This document shows positions 52,792 through 62,915 of a stretch of 64,000 nucleotides of DNA, in pieces; within the stretch, counting starts at the first letter, position 1, and every line of letters begins with the position of its first letter. The stretch covers positions 868,001-932,000 of the forward strand of contig NZ_JBHTJP010000032.1 in NCBI RefSeq assembly GCF_042676025.1. Reading direction: 5' to 3'. The DNA comes from Salinimicrobium gaetbulicola (GTDB lineage Bacteria > Bacteroidota > Bacteroidia > Flavobacteriales > Flavobacteriaceae). A program made the translations under genes and the position numbers. Below the pieces are notes generated by a model, which worked only from the letters and a program-made list of their open reading frames with translations, was not told the origin of the DNA and did not search any database.

Positions 52792-54780
52792 ATGAAAAAA
52801 ATCTTTCCAATGCTTCTATTGTTTCTAACCAGCCCTCTCTTTGCACAGGAAAATGTGCTTACCCCAGAGGATGTGGCAAAACTGGAGGTCATTACTGATG
52901 CCTTGATCTCTCCGAACGGACAGAAAATTGCCTATCAAAAAATGGTTCCCGCCGATCCTACAAAGGAAAACGCACCGGGAAGTATGCATCTATATCTCTT
53001 TGACCTGGCTTCAAATTCATCTACTTCCCTGGTCACGGATTACAGCGTCTCCAACATCAAATTCAGGCCTAAACAAAACAATATAACCTTTGCTGCCAAA
53101 CAGGAAAAAGATTCGGCAACCTCGATCTATCAAATACCTGTAGCAGGTGGAGAACCCCAGAAGATCTTTGAATATGAATCGTCTATTTCAGGGTTTGAAT
53201 GGAATCCTGAGGGATCAAAAATTGCCTTTGTCGCTAAAGAATCTAAAAAGGAAAAGGAATCCGCCTTACCTTACCAACCGGAGATCTACGAGGGAGACCT
53301 GCAAAATTCCGCAGCCTATATTGCACAATTAAACGATCCTTCCCCTGTAAAAATTGAAGTTCAGGGGCATGTAACTGGACTAAAATGGAGTCCGAACGGT
53401 AAATATCTCGCGGTAAGCGCTGCCCCCTCCTCTCTTGTTGATGATTTTTATACCGGACAAAAGCTTTATATAATAGACGCCGAAACTTCCAAAGTATCTG
53501 CGCAGGTTGATCACAAGGCTAAAATGGGTGCCTTCCATTGGAGTCCAAACGGGAAAAAAATTGCCTTCATTGCCGGAGAAGATGAAAATGATCCAACTGA
53601 CGGCCGAATTTTTATCGCTGAAGCTACAGGAGGAAGTCCGCAGATCCTACAGCGCGATTTCAAAGGTAAGTTTGAAACAATAGCCTGGAAGGATGACAAA
53701 ACGCTCACCTACCTTGCAAGTGAAGGGGTATACAGCAATCTGGGTACTTTAGGAATGGATGGAAAAACCAAAAAAGTATTCGAAGATAAAAATTTACATA
53801 TTACAGGTTTCTCGCTGGCTAAAGACAACAGCATTGCTTTTACGGGGAATACCCCTAAACATCCTAACGAATTATTTTTTCTTAAAGCAGGATCTGATTC
53901 TGCACAAAAATTGACTACTTCCAATCCATGGCTGGAAGAGGAAAATTTAGGAAAACAAGAGGTATTTACCTTTAATGCAGACGATGGTATGGAAATACAG
54001 GGGATTTTGATCCACCCGGTCAATAACGCAGAAAGAGCTCCCCTTATTACTGTTGTTCATGGTGGGCCTGAAGCTCACTACAGCAACGGCTGGCTGACAG
54101 CCTACAGCATGCCAGGCCAAATGGGTGCAGGTGAAGGCTATTATGTCTTCTATCCCAATTACAGGGGAAGTACGGGCCGGGGAGTAGAATTCGCCAAATC
54201 CAGCCAGGGAGATCCGGGAGGAAAAGAATTTGATGATATCATCCACGGTATTGACCACCTTATTACCGATTACGGAATCGATAAAGATAAAGTAGGTGTA
54301 ACCGGAGGTTCTTACGGAGGGTATGCCACAGCCTGGATGTCTACCCGCCATACTGAAAGATTTGCGGCAGGGGTCATGTTCGTAGGTATCAGCAATAATC
54401 TTTCAAAATGGGGAACCAGCGATATACCTGAAGAAATGTTCCTGGTACACAGCCGAAAAAGAATATGGGACGATTACCAGTTCTTCCTTGAGAGAAGCCC
54501 GATCTTTTATGCAGACCAGGCAAAAACTCCGTTACTTATAATGCACGGAAAAGAAGACACCCGTGTTGACCCGGGGCAATCCTATGAACTGTACCGACAT
54601 ATAAAAACCCGAACTGATACTCCGGTTAGATTAGTACTATATCCCGGTGAAGGACATGGTAACCGCAATTCAACGGCGAGATATGACTATAGCCTTCGTA
54701 TGATGCGCTGGTTCAACACCTATTTAAAGAGTGAAAATGCTGAAATGCCAGAGTCTGTTTTAGACCTATCAGGACAGTAA
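52792..54780 (+). CDS. S9-family prolyl oligopeptidase
   Basis: A 662-residue exported serine peptidase. It has a signal peptide (KKIFPMLLLFLTSPLFAQ), an N-terminal beta-propeller (about 25-390) and an alpha/beta-hydrolase domain (about 400-650). The nucleophile Ser is in GGSYGGYATAW, the Asp in HGKEDTRVDPGQS and the His in GEGHG. It belongs to the DPP/acylaminoacyl-type group acting on peptides in the periplasm. I chose ATG 52792 at the signal peptide; ATG 52780 adds four residues. It ends at a strong terminator. Confidence 0.9.
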   Translation: MKKIFPMLLLFLTSPLFAQENVLTPEDVAKLEVITDALISPNGQKIAYQKMVPADPTKENAPGSMHLYLFDLASNSSTSLVTDYSVSNIKFRPKQNNITFAAKQEKDSATSIYQIPVAGGEPQKIFEYESSISGFEWNPEGSKIAFVAKESKKEKESALPYQPEIYEGDLQNSAAYIAQLNDPSPVKIEVQGHVTGLKWSPNGKYLAVSAAPSSLVDDFYTGQKLYIIDAETSKVSAQVDHKAKMGAFHWSPNGKKIAFIAGEDENDPTDGRIFIAEATGGSPQILQRDFKGKFETIAWKDDKTLTYLASEGVYSNLGTLGMDGKTKKVFEDKNLHITGFSLAKDNSIAFTGNTPKHPNELFFLKAGSDSAQKLTTSNPWLEEENLGKQEVFTFNADDGMEIQGILIHPVNNAERAPLITVVHGGPEAHYSNGWLTAYSMPGQMGAGEGYYVFYPNYRGSTGRGVEFAKSSQGDPGGKEFDDIIHGIDHLITDYGIDKDKVGVTGGSYGGYATAWMSTRHTERFAAGVMFVGISNNLSKWGTSDIPEEMFLVHSRKRIWDDYQFFLERSPIFYADQAKTPLLIMHGKEDTRVDPGQSYELYRHIKTRTDTPVRLVLYPGEGHGNRNSTARYDYSLRMMRWFNTYLKSENAEMPESVLDLSGQ

Positions 54781-54800
54781 TCATAGCTTCCTAAAAACCA

Positions 54801-54832
54801 AAAGCCCGTAACTTTAATCAGTTACGGGCTTT
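54801..54832. terminator. bidirectional terminator
   Basis: AAAGCCCGTAAC (54801-54812) pairs perfectly with GTTACGGGCTTT (54821-54832), T-run following. Confidence 0.85.
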
Positions 54833-54847
54833 TTTTAGTTTTCATTT

Positions 54848-57800
54848 CTATACCGTCACCTTTGATCTTCGGTATTTCCTATCACGGAAAAATGCCAGAA
54901 TGGCGATTGCCGTAAGAATTGCTATTAGCACATAGATGAATGATGGAATGGGCAGCGGGTCACCGGCTGCATAGCTATGTAGGCCTGATAAATAATAGTT
55001 CACTCCAAAAGAGGTCATTATAATAGATCCGAAAGCGAAGACACTTACCGCGTTCAATACAAACCTGCCTCGCAGAGCCGGAATAAACCGAAGGTGCAGC
55101 ACCACTGTATAGACAATAATACTTATGAGCGCCCAGGTTTCCTTGGGATCCCATGCCCAGTAACGCCCCCAGGATTCATTGGCCCAGATACCGCCAAGAA
55201 AAGTTCCTACCGCCAGTACGAATAAACCAATGGTCATTGCGATCTCATTGATATAAGTGATCTCTTTAATCTTCACATTGATCTTTTTCTGAGAACCGGG
55301 TGTTCTGAAAATTATTAGAAGTAAGGCCATTAGTCCCAAAATAGCAGAAAGCGCCAGAGGAGCATAACTGCTTACGATAGTAGCGACATGCACTTTCAGC
55401 CAGAAAGATGATTTTAGCACAGGCATCAAATTAGTGATCTCAGGGTTCAACCAGTCCAGGTAACTCACAAATAAAAGAGCCCCGGTAAATAAAGTAGCAA
55501 GAGGCAATGCGAAATCAGATTTTCTAAAGGTGAGCAAACCACATAGCAAGAGCGTCCATGCCACAAAGACCAGCATTTCATAACCATTGCTCCATGGGGC
55601 GTGTTGAGCTACGTACCAGCGCAATATGATATTTCCGGTGAAAGCCAGGAAGCTTATCAAAGTGATAAGGATCAAAGCGTTCCACACGATCTCAATACCT
55701 TTATTATTCGTAAAGATCTTGACAATAGCAAGCAGTAACAAGATCGCCCCAATAGTAAAGTACAACTGGAACAACCAAAAATTAAGATTCAGTTCATTGT
55801 ACCAGATCTCGGCCTCAACTCTCTTACTGTCAGGAATTATCTCCTCTCCCAGAACATCCTGAAATTTCTTGATATACGTTAATTTTTCGCTGGCTGCTGC
55901 CCAGTCTTTATTTTTGACATCATTAAAATACCCCGGAATTATCCCCTTTGCAAAACGGGCATCTTCTGCCGGAAAATCATTAAAATCATGAGTGGGGCTG
56001 TACCATTTGTTAGTACTGTCATTACTGTTAGGGAATATTTTCAAATAATGCCCCGCAAAAACATTGTAGAGAATATTGAAGCGTTCGTCGACCTTGATCA
56101 CTTCCTTATCTAATTCATTACGTTCTGCAGGCTTTTTCTGATTGGCATCTTCAATAGCTTTGACCAGCAAATAATTTCCTTTATCATCTAGAAGTTGCGC
56201 AAACGACACCAGGTCATCCTCACTAAGTTCAAGGGCAGAAAAAGCGCCTTTGGCCTTATCCCGGTCTATTTTTATCAACGGAATATATTGCCACACATTG
56301 GGAGAAGCATGCATCGCCAGAAAGGCCTGGTTGGCACTTAAGGTTGTTTTTTCGCCTTCCTTAGTGAATTTAAAATATGGCTTTCTGGTTAGCTTCCGAA
56401 GAAATTCTGAAGCCAGGGTGTTGACAGGTTTTATTCTTCCATCAAGATCCTGAACCATAAGCCTTCCGAACATCTCTGCATGCTGTTCGTTCACCGTTTG
56501 CTCTTCAATAATATCTATCGTGATCTCAGGATCAGGTTCCTGTGCATTCATTCCGGCAGAAAAGCCAAAAAGCAGAAGTAACAAACTTATCGTTTTCATT
56601 TTCTTGAGTTTCTTATTGATCTGTGTGAACCTCGAAGCTCTTCCGAAGAGCGTAAAGAACATTCCTATCATCATTAGAAAATAACCCGCGTAGGTAACAT
56701 AAGTTCCCGGAGCATCATGATTCACAGCCAGCACTGTTCCCATCTCATCGGTGTCATAACTGGCTTGAAAGAATCTGTACCCTTCATAATCCAGGACATT
56801 GTTCATATAAATGCGATGGGGCATGGCCTTACCATTATCCATCACCTTAACTTCACTCGCATAAGAGGAAGGGCTTGTTGAACCGGGATAGCGCTCCAGC
56901 TGAAAATCATCAAGATGAATGGCAAAAGGTGTGGTTAAAGCCTTTGAACCGTAGGACAAAATCACTTTTGTGCCTGCCAACTCAACCTCATGTTGGGATG
57001 GCAAAAAGCCTTGCCTGTACAATAAGGTCACCTTTTCTTCCTGATCACCAACTTTGACGTTCACCACAAGGGCATCATCCTTGATCTCATCATTATCTTT
57101 TGGTTTTTCAGATTCGCTCACCAATTTAATGGACGCATTAGGATGGTAAGATAACGGAACAAAGGACGCATCTCCATCTCTATACAAAGTTCGAAGGGAC
57201 ATGGGATGTAAACTGTCCTTTAACAGTGTTCCGGCTTTTTCTGAAGCCATCACAAAAGTTCCCAGATTCCGCGGAGACCTTATCTTAAAGCTGCCGTCCT
57301 CCTCTGTAATATTGATCACCCCTTCCCCTTCAGCTTCAAAGCCTATTTTGTGATTATGAGTACCTATGTTCTCGATCTCTCCTTTCTCAAGAAAAACGGT
57401 CTGGCGTTGACTACCTGCCGAAACCACCATTTGAAGCATTGGCTTTCCTCCTTCGATGCCGTCAACAATTTCGGGAACCGCATCTGCCACAAACTCATTA
57501 TAACTCACGGTTACCGGCTGACCGTTGAATTCGGTGTCAATGGTAAAATCATTATCCCCGATAGGAGAAAAATTCATTCTCTTTTCAAGGGTCTTTGAAC
57601 CATTCTTATCACTCAATGTGAACTTTAAAAAATTGGCATCTGAAATTATCGTGTTAGAAGCTGCTCCTTCCCGTATGCGCATGATCCCACCATAAGAAGT
57701 GTACCGGGTAATTCCTGCGCCAATGAGGATCACGATAAAAGCCAGGTGAAATAAAAGGATCGCCCATTTCTCTTTTCTCCAGAGGTTGTATTTAAAAATA

Positions 57801-57991
57801 TTGGCCGCAAAACTAATTCCCAGGCCTAGCATAATGAGTTCAAACCATAAGGAATCATAGATCAACTGCCAGGCAGTTGCTGTACCAAAATCATTTTCAA
57901 CAAAGGTGGCGACCGCCATAGCTACCGCATACGCGAACAATAATAGTACTGCCAAAACAGGCGATGCGAAAACTTTATATAACTTTTTCAT
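54848..57991 (-). CDS. ccsBA: fused cytochrome c maturation protein CcsBA (ResB-ResC)
   Basis: A 1047-residue membrane protein joining ResB/CcsB (about residues 1-470) and CcsA (about 730-1047). The ResB part begins with two membrane helices and has a large periplasmic domain. The middle (about 480-720) is periplasmic. The CcsA part holds the haem-handling WWD-type motif WANESWGRYWAWDPKETW and flanking His residues. System II moves haem out and attaches it to CxxCH apocytochromes. It lies downstream of nrfHA, whose products have nine haem sites, so its clients are next to it. An unusual hairpin separates them. Confidence 0.93.
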   Translation of the reverse strand: MKKLYKVFASPVLAVLLLFAYAVAMAVATFVENDFGTATAWQLIYDSLWFELIMLGLGISFAANIFKYNLWRKEKWAILLFHLAFIVILIGAGITRYTSYGGIMRIREGAASNTIISDANFLKFTLSDKNGSKTLEKRMNFSPIGDNDFTIDTEFNGQPVTVSYNEFVADAVPEIVDGIEGGKPMLQMVVSAGSQRQTVFLEKGEIENIGTHNHKIGFEAEGEGVINITEEDGSFKIRSPRNLGTFVMASEKAGTLLKDSLHPMSLRTLYRDGDASFVPLSYHPNASIKLVSESEKPKDNDEIKDDALVVNVKVGDQEEKVTLLYRQGFLPSQHEVELAGTKVILSYGSKALTTPFAIHLDDFQLERYPGSTSPSSYASEVKVMDNGKAMPHRIYMNNVLDYEGYRFFQASYDTDEMGTVLAVNHDAPGTYVTYAGYFLMMIGMFFTLFGRASRFTQINKKLKKMKTISLLLLLFGFSAGMNAQEPDPEITIDIIEEQTVNEQHAEMFGRLMVQDLDGRIKPVNTLASEFLRKLTRKPYFKFTKEGEKTTLSANQAFLAMHASPNVWQYIPLIKIDRDKAKGAFSALELSEDDLVSFAQLLDDKGNYLLVKAIEDANQKKPAERNELDKEVIKVDERFNILYNVFAGHYLKIFPNSNDSTNKWYSPTHDFNDFPAEDARFAKGIIPGYFNDVKNKDWAAASEKLTYIKKFQDVLGEEIIPDSKRVEAEIWYNELNLNFWLFQLYFTIGAILLLLAIVKIFTNNKGIEIVWNALILITLISFLAFTGNIILRWYVAQHAPWSNGYEMLVFVAWTLLLCGLLTFRKSDFALPLATLFTGALLFVSYLDWLNPEITNLMPVLKSSFWLKVHVATIVSSYAPLALSAILGLMALLLIIFRTPGSQKKINVKIKEITYINEIAMTIGLFVLAVGTFLGGIWANESWGRYWAWDPKETWALISIIVYTVVLHLRFIPALRGRFVLNAVSVFAFGSIIMTSFGVNYYLSGLHSYAAGDPLPIPSFIYVLIAILTAIAILAFFRDRKYRRSKVTV

Positions 57992-58014
57992 TGCAATTTA
58001 TTTTCTCCATAAAA

Positions 58015-58052
58015 TATAGAGACACCTAATTTTCACAAAAGGTGCCTCTATA
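58015..58052 (-). terminator. hairpin between nrfA and ccsBA
   Basis: TATAGAGACACCT (58015-58027) pairs with AGGTGCCTCTATA (58040-58052) with one mismatch. There is only a weak T-run on the minus exit, so it may be an attenuator between nrfA and ccsBA. Confidence 0.5.
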
Positions 58053-58068
58053 TAATATCAATATTTGA

Positions 58069-59571
58069 TTATTCTTCTACCGAAGAAACCGCTTTTTTAG
58101 TATCCATTTTTGCTTCACGTTCCTTGGCTCTTTCCATCCATTTTGGAAGCAGGTTTTCTTTAAAACTTTCTTTCTCAGCCTCTAATTTTTCCATATCAAG
58201 GCCAATGAATTTCTGAGCTTTTTCTTTAGTATCAATGTCTGGCATTTCAATAGGTTTGTTATGACCAAGATCAGCCAACAAACGGCTTAACTTCAATCTT
58301 GCATCCTGTGCTTTCACAAGACCTCCGCCTATCACTCTGGCGATCTCCACAGGCGAGTGGAAAGACGCCCCATGAGCCGCAGCAGAGAAATCCCAACGCC
58401 ATTGTGCATGACGAATATCTTGCAGGATATCTTTCATCTGCTCTTCGGTTGCACCTAGATCCCAGCATTTTTTTGCTTCCAGGTGAGCTCGCACTAACAG
58501 ATCCTCCAGTTTCAATCTATTTTCAGTCGCTTTCTTCTGTCTTTCATAAACATTTGCGATCAACTTGGTAGATTCTTCCCTGTGGCATACCTGGCAGGCA
58601 TTTGAGGTATTGTTCAAAGGAGATTGGATATGGTGGTCTGTGAACTTTTGACCGCCTTCACTTTTATAAGGCATATGACAATCCGCGCAGGAAACTCCCC
58701 TGTCTGCATGAACCCCTGTCACGAAAGTTTCATACCCCGGATGCTGTGCTTTTAGCATTGGCGCTTTACTTAACTTATGTGTCCAGTCTGAAAACTGAAT
58801 ATTATCATAATATCTCTCCATGTCTTCTACAGTGGTACCTTCTTCCCATGGAAATACCAGATAAGGCACACCTTCTTTACCCGGAAGGTTCTTATTAAAG
58901 TAATATTCCACGTGACATTGCGCACACACCAGCGAGCGCATTTCATTATGGGTAGCGTTATTTATATCTTTTCCCATAGCATCAAAGGCCTCTACTAGAG
59001 CAGGTCTGGTGATTCGAAGTTTCATACTTTTTGGGTCGTGACAATCTGCACAACCAATAGGATTCACCACCTCATGACCTTTATCTGCCCATTTTCCGCT
59101 GTAGAACTCGGCAACTCCAATTTCATTCATTAATCTTGGAACATCGGGACTTTTACAAGTCCAGCAGGTAGAAGGCATAGGCCCATCTCCTTCTCCTTTA
59201 GGGCCACCGGTTCTTAAAGTATTATGAATGTCCTCGATCGCGTAGGCATGTCCGCGACCCTGGTTATAATCTTTTGAAAAACCGTAACCTGCGAACAAAA
59301 TAACAAGATTAGGGTCTTCTTCAAGAACGTCGATCATAGACGATCCTCCCTGGAAAGAGGAAAAGGAAGTATCCCTGGTTTGCATGAAAGACTGATATTC
59401 TTTAGGATAATTCTCGCCCCATACTTCATTTCTTGGTTCATTCTCTGCAATCTCAACTTTAGGGGTGAACTGATATTTTGCTTCAGACTTCCGGTTAATG
59501 ATGCTGGAAGCCAATAGTCCTAAAAGGAATACGACTATAATGGTTACAATAAATAATACTTTATTTTTCAT
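58069..59571 (-). CDS. nrfA: pentahaem nitrite reductase (ammonia-forming)
   Basis: A 500-residue periplasmic cytochrome c nitrite reductase that reduces nitrite to ammonium with six electrons. The active-site haem motif is CWTCK (residues 136-140), the Lys-ligated form. Four CxxCH sites follow (CADCH, CAQCH, CADCH, CQVCH), giving five haems as expected. An N-terminal membrane/signal helix spans about 5-24. The start overlaps the nrfH stop by 11 bases, so synthesis is coupled. Confidence 0.96.
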   Translation of the reverse strand: MKNKVLFIVTIIVVFLLGLLASSIINRKSEAKYQFTPKVEIAENEPRNEVWGENYPKEYQSFMQTRDTSFSSFQGGSSMIDVLEEDPNLVILFAGYGFSKDYNQGRGHAYAIEDIHNTLRTGGPKGEGDGPMPSTCWTCKSPDVPRLMNEIGVAEFYSGKWADKGHEVVNPIGCADCHDPKSMKLRITRPALVEAFDAMGKDINNATHNEMRSLVCAQCHVEYYFNKNLPGKEGVPYLVFPWEEGTTVEDMERYYDNIQFSDWTHKLSKAPMLKAQHPGYETFVTGVHADRGVSCADCHMPYKSEGGQKFTDHHIQSPLNNTSNACQVCHREESTKLIANVYERQKKATENRLKLEDLLVRAHLEAKKCWDLGATEEQMKDILQDIRHAQWRWDFSAAAHGASFHSPVEIARVIGGGLVKAQDARLKLSRLLADLGHNKPIEMPDIDTKEKAQKFIGLDMEKLEAEKESFKENLLPKWMERAKEREAKMDTKKAVSSVEE

Positions 59572-60175
59572 TCTTCGGGTTTTTATCTGTTTGTTCTGCC
59601 AACCAATCGGGAATAACCATTTCTTCCTGGTCGGTAGGAATAGGTGCCAAATTATATTTAATAGTAGTTAATCCGTGTACATCTCCATGAGGAACTTGTT
59701 GATGACAGCTCCAGCATTGTCTTCCAGTCCGTTTTTCGCGGTGATCATCCACCCAGCCGTCATATTTTACCTGAGTCACCTGCTGTACATGACAACGAAT
59801 ACAGTTTTGCTGAACCACTTCTTGAGAAGCCTCTTTCATCTTGATCACATCAGGTTCTGCTCTTGCCGTAAATACTGAAGCATGGTATAGACCATCTTTA
59901 GCTTTGAAATAATATTTATTCACCACATTATCATGTGGCACATGACAATCATTACAATTAGCCCATTCCCTATGTGAACTGTTCATCCAGCTGTTGTACA
60001 CCGGGGTCATAACATGACAATTGACACATGCCTGCGGATCATCTGAAAGATATGAGGTTACCCTGGCCTCCTTCATCATGAACAATCCTAACCCAATGAT
60101 AATTGCGATAAAAAATAATGCGACCTGACGCCAATTAGAGCCTTTTTGAGGTAATAGATTAAATGGTGATTTCAT
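59561..60175 (-). CDS. nrfH: NrfH tetrahaem quinol dehydrogenase
   Basis: A 204-residue NapC/NirT-family membrane cytochrome. One N-terminal helix (about 17-36) anchors it. The haem motifs CVNCH, CNDCH, CIRCH and CWSCH make four haems. It takes electrons from the menaquinol pool and passes them to NrfA. It is the first gene of nrfHA; ccsBA follows further downstream. Confidence 0.95.
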   Translation of the reverse strand: MKSPFNLLPQKGSNWRQVALFFIAIIIGLGLFMMKEARVTSYLSDDPQACVNCHVMTPVYNSWMNSSHREWANCNDCHVPHDNVVNKYYFKAKDGLYHASVFTARAEPDVIKMKEASQEVVQQNCIRCHVQQVTQVKYDGWVDDHREKRTGRQCWSCHQQVPHGDVHGLTTIKYNLAPIPTDQEEMVIPDWLAEQTDKNPKNEK

Positions 60176-60434
60176 ATTGGAAGGTCTGCTGGTTAGTTTA
60201 CTCTAATGTCAATGTTATAGAATATGGGATTTTTATCAAATAGATTCTTCCAATTTTAAAAAGGGAACCTATTTGATTGGCTCTTAATCCGGCTATATCA
60301 TTTTCATTACAAAAATATTCCGACCATTTTACCCGATTTATGACAATGATCAGTATTTGAAAAATAAAATTAAGAAAATTTTAATACTTCGGAAATTTAA
60401 TAACTCAGTTATTCTTCTTTTTGGAAAGGACAAA
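60176..60434. other. nrfH upstream region
   Basis: Part of a 304-base gap between nrfH and katG. It should hold the nrf promoter, but I see no exact TAnnTTTG box and no clear FNR-type TTGAT-N4-ATCAA site. Confidence 0.4.
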
Positions 60435-60437
60435 AAA

Positions 60438-60460
60438 AAAGACCGGCTCTACCGGTCTTT
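60438..60460 (-). terminator. katG terminator
   Basis: AAAGACCGG and CCGGTCTTT (60438-60446, 60452-60460) with a run of T on the minus exit, 20 bases past the katG stop. Confidence 0.8.
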
Positions 60461-60479
60461 TAACTAAATTATCGCTTAG

Positions 60480-62735
60480 TTATTTAAGATCAAAACGATC
60501 CAGCTCCATCACTTTTGCCCATGCTTTGACAAAATCCTTAACGAATTTCTCCTTAGCATCTGAAGAGGCATAAACTTCTGTAAGGGCACGCAATTCCGAA
60601 TTTGACCCAAAAATTAGATCTACCCTGGTACCGGTCCATTTTACTTCCCCAGAAGCGCGATCTTTTCCTTCAAAAACATGTTTGTCATCTGAAGTTGCCT
60701 TCCAGGCAGTTCTCATGTCAAGTAGGTTGGTAAAGAAGTCATTTGTGAGCTTCCCCGGGTTATCGGTAAACACTCCGTGCTTCGAACCGTCAAAATTTGT
60801 TTCCAGCACGCGCATTCCTCCAACCAGAACGGTCATTTCTGGAGCGGTGAGTGTAAGCAACTGCGATCTGTCTACCAACATCTCTTCAGCCGAAGCCGTA
60901 ACATCTTCACTCTGCCTTAAGAAATTTCGGAAACCGTCCGCACTCGGTTCTAAAGCATCAAAAGCCTCCACGTCGGTTTGCTCCTGGGAGGCATCGGTAC
61001 GACCGGGATGAAACGGCACCTTAACTTCATATCCGGCATCTTTCGCGGCTTTCTCAACGGCAGCACAGCCTCCCAACACGATCATATCAGCCAGGGAAAC
61101 TTTTTTGTTTCCAGATTGTGCTTCGTCAAAAGTAGATTTCAACTCTTCTAACTTCATGATCACTTTTTGTAATTCTGCCGGATTATTGACCTGCCAGTTC
61201 TTTTGAGGAGTTAAACGAATTCGAGCTCCATTAGCCCCTCCCCTTTTATCAGAACCCCTAAAAGTAGATGCAGAGGCCCAAGCTGTTGTAACTAGCTGCG
61301 AAACGGTCAAACCTGAATCCAGGATCTTTGATTTCAATTCGGAAATATCCTGCTCGTTGATCAAATCATGATCAACCGCTGGAACAGGATCCTGCCATAT
61401 TAATTCCTCTTTTGGCACATCTGGCCCAAGATACCTGTTAATTGGACCCATATCCCTATGGGTCAATTTATACCAGGCTTTTGCAAAGGCATCTGCAAAC
61501 TCATCGGGATTCTCATAAAAATGTCTGGATATCTTTTCATACTCCGGATCCATCCTTAAGGAAAGATCTGTGGTCAACATAAAGGGAGGATGTTTTTTTG
61601 AAAAGTCGTGAGCGTCAGGGATCAGGTCGGCATCAACACCATCTTTAGGTTGCCATTGATAAGCACCACCCGGTCCTTTCACGCATTCCCAGTCATATTT
61701 AAAAAGGTTTTCAAAGAAAAAATTACTCCATTTCGTAGGAGTCTGTGTCCATGCTCCCTCTATACCACTGGTTATGGTATCTCCGGCTTTCCCACTCTGG
61801 AAGCTGTTTTTCCAGCCTAATCCCATATCTTCAAGAGAAGCGCCTGCAGGCTCTACATCTACATATTTTTCAGGATCAGCAGCACCATGAGTTTTTCCGA
61901 AGGTGTGTCCCCCTGCGATTAAGGCAACTGTCTCATAATCGTTCATTGCCATTCTTCCGAAGGTCTCCCGAATATGATCGGCAGCGGCAATAGGATCGGG
62001 ATTTCCGTTAGGGCCTTCAGGATTAACATAGATCAATCCCATATGGGTAGCTCCAAGAGGGTTTTCCAATTTCTCCTTCTGGAATCGTTCTTTATTTCCC
62101 AACCATTCCCCTTCAGATCCCCAATAAATATCCTCTTCAGGTTGCCAGATATCCTCACGTCCTCCACCGAATCCAAATGGTTTAAGTCCCATAGACTCCA
62201 AAGCGCAGTTACCAGCCAGTATCATTAAATCTGCCCAGGATATCTTTCTTCCATATTTCTGTTTAATCGGCCACAGCAAAAGACGGGCCTTGTCCAGGTT
62301 CGCATTATCAGGCCAGCTGTTAAGTGGGGCGAATCTCTGAGATCCTGAACCTGCACCACCACGTCCATCTCCAATACGATAAGTTCCCGCACTGTGCCAG
62401 GCCATTCTTATAAAGAAAGGGCCATAATGACCATAATCTGCCGGCCACCAGTCCTGTGAATTGGTCATTAGTTCAAAAAGATCTTTTTTGACCGCATTCA
62501 GATCGAGACTTTTAAATTCTTCGGCATAATTAAAATCCTCGTCCATAGGATCAGCTAAAGTAGAATGTTGACGAAGGATACTTAGATTAAGTTGATTAGG
62601 CCACCAATCCCGGTTCGAAGTTCCGGTCCCGGCGGTAAATTTCACGGCTCCCCCTGTAAAAGGGCATTTACTTGATTCGTTAACTTCCCAAACTTTGTGG
62701 CTATCGGGATTGCTGGAGTGCTCATGTTGTGACAT
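60480..62735 (-). CDS. katG: catalase-peroxidase
   Basis: A 751-residue bifunctional haem enzyme that removes hydrogen peroxide. The distal site RMAWHSAGTYR contains the Trp of the Met-Tyr-Trp adduct. The Tyr lies in MGLIYVNPEGPNG and the Met in RMAMND. The proximal His is in GGHTFGKTHGA. The second, haem-less domain (about 430-751) is complete. It stands alone. No OxyR or PerR gene is adjacent. Confidence 0.97.
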   Translation of the reverse strand: MSQHEHSSNPDSHKVWEVNESSKCPFTGGAVKFTAGTGTSNRDWWPNQLNLSILRQHSTLADPMDEDFNYAEEFKSLDLNAVKKDLFELMTNSQDWWPADYGHYGPFFIRMAWHSAGTYRIGDGRGGAGSGSQRFAPLNSWPDNANLDKARLLLWPIKQKYGRKISWADLMILAGNCALESMGLKPFGFGGGREDIWQPEEDIYWGSEGEWLGNKERFQKEKLENPLGATHMGLIYVNPEGPNGNPDPIAAADHIRETFGRMAMNDYETVALIAGGHTFGKTHGAADPEKYVDVEPAGASLEDMGLGWKNSFQSGKAGDTITSGIEGAWTQTPTKWSNFFFENLFKYDWECVKGPGGAYQWQPKDGVDADLIPDAHDFSKKHPPFMLTTDLSLRMDPEYEKISRHFYENPDEFADAFAKAWYKLTHRDMGPINRYLGPDVPKEELIWQDPVPAVDHDLINEQDISELKSKILDSGLTVSQLVTTAWASASTFRGSDKRGGANGARIRLTPQKNWQVNNPAELQKVIMKLEELKSTFDEAQSGNKKVSLADMIVLGGCAAVEKAAKDAGYEVKVPFHPGRTDASQEQTDVEAFDALEPSADGFRNFLRQSEDVTASAEEMLVDRSQLLTLTAPEMTVLVGGMRVLETNFDGSKHGVFTDNPGKLTNDFFTNLLDMRTAWKATSDDKHVFEGKDRASGEVKWTGTRVDLIFGSNSELRALTEVYASSDAKEKFVKDFVKAWAKVMELDRFDLK

Positions 62736-62861
62736 CTTTTTGATTTTTGATTTAACAGATACCCTAAAATATAAGAATATAATTTCTTGTATTTTAACTT
62801 TTTATCGCAAAAATCAATGATAACCATGTATAAAATTTATATCACCTTCTAAAAAGCAAAA

Positions 62862-62884
62862 TCCCGTCAAAACTTTTGACGGGA
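62862..62884 (-). terminator. terminator of the SPOR-like gene
   Basis: TCCCGTCAAAA pairs perfectly with TTTTGACGGGA around one base, with a T-rich minus exit. Confidence 0.75.
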
Positions 62885-62915
62885 CCTATCATTTTTTCCG
62901 AAGAAACCGGAACTA

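Noticed and set aside
60176..60434. FNR/NNR-type site upstream of nrfH
   Set aside because: No TTGAT-N4-ATCAA-like palindrome was found; only loose partial matches.
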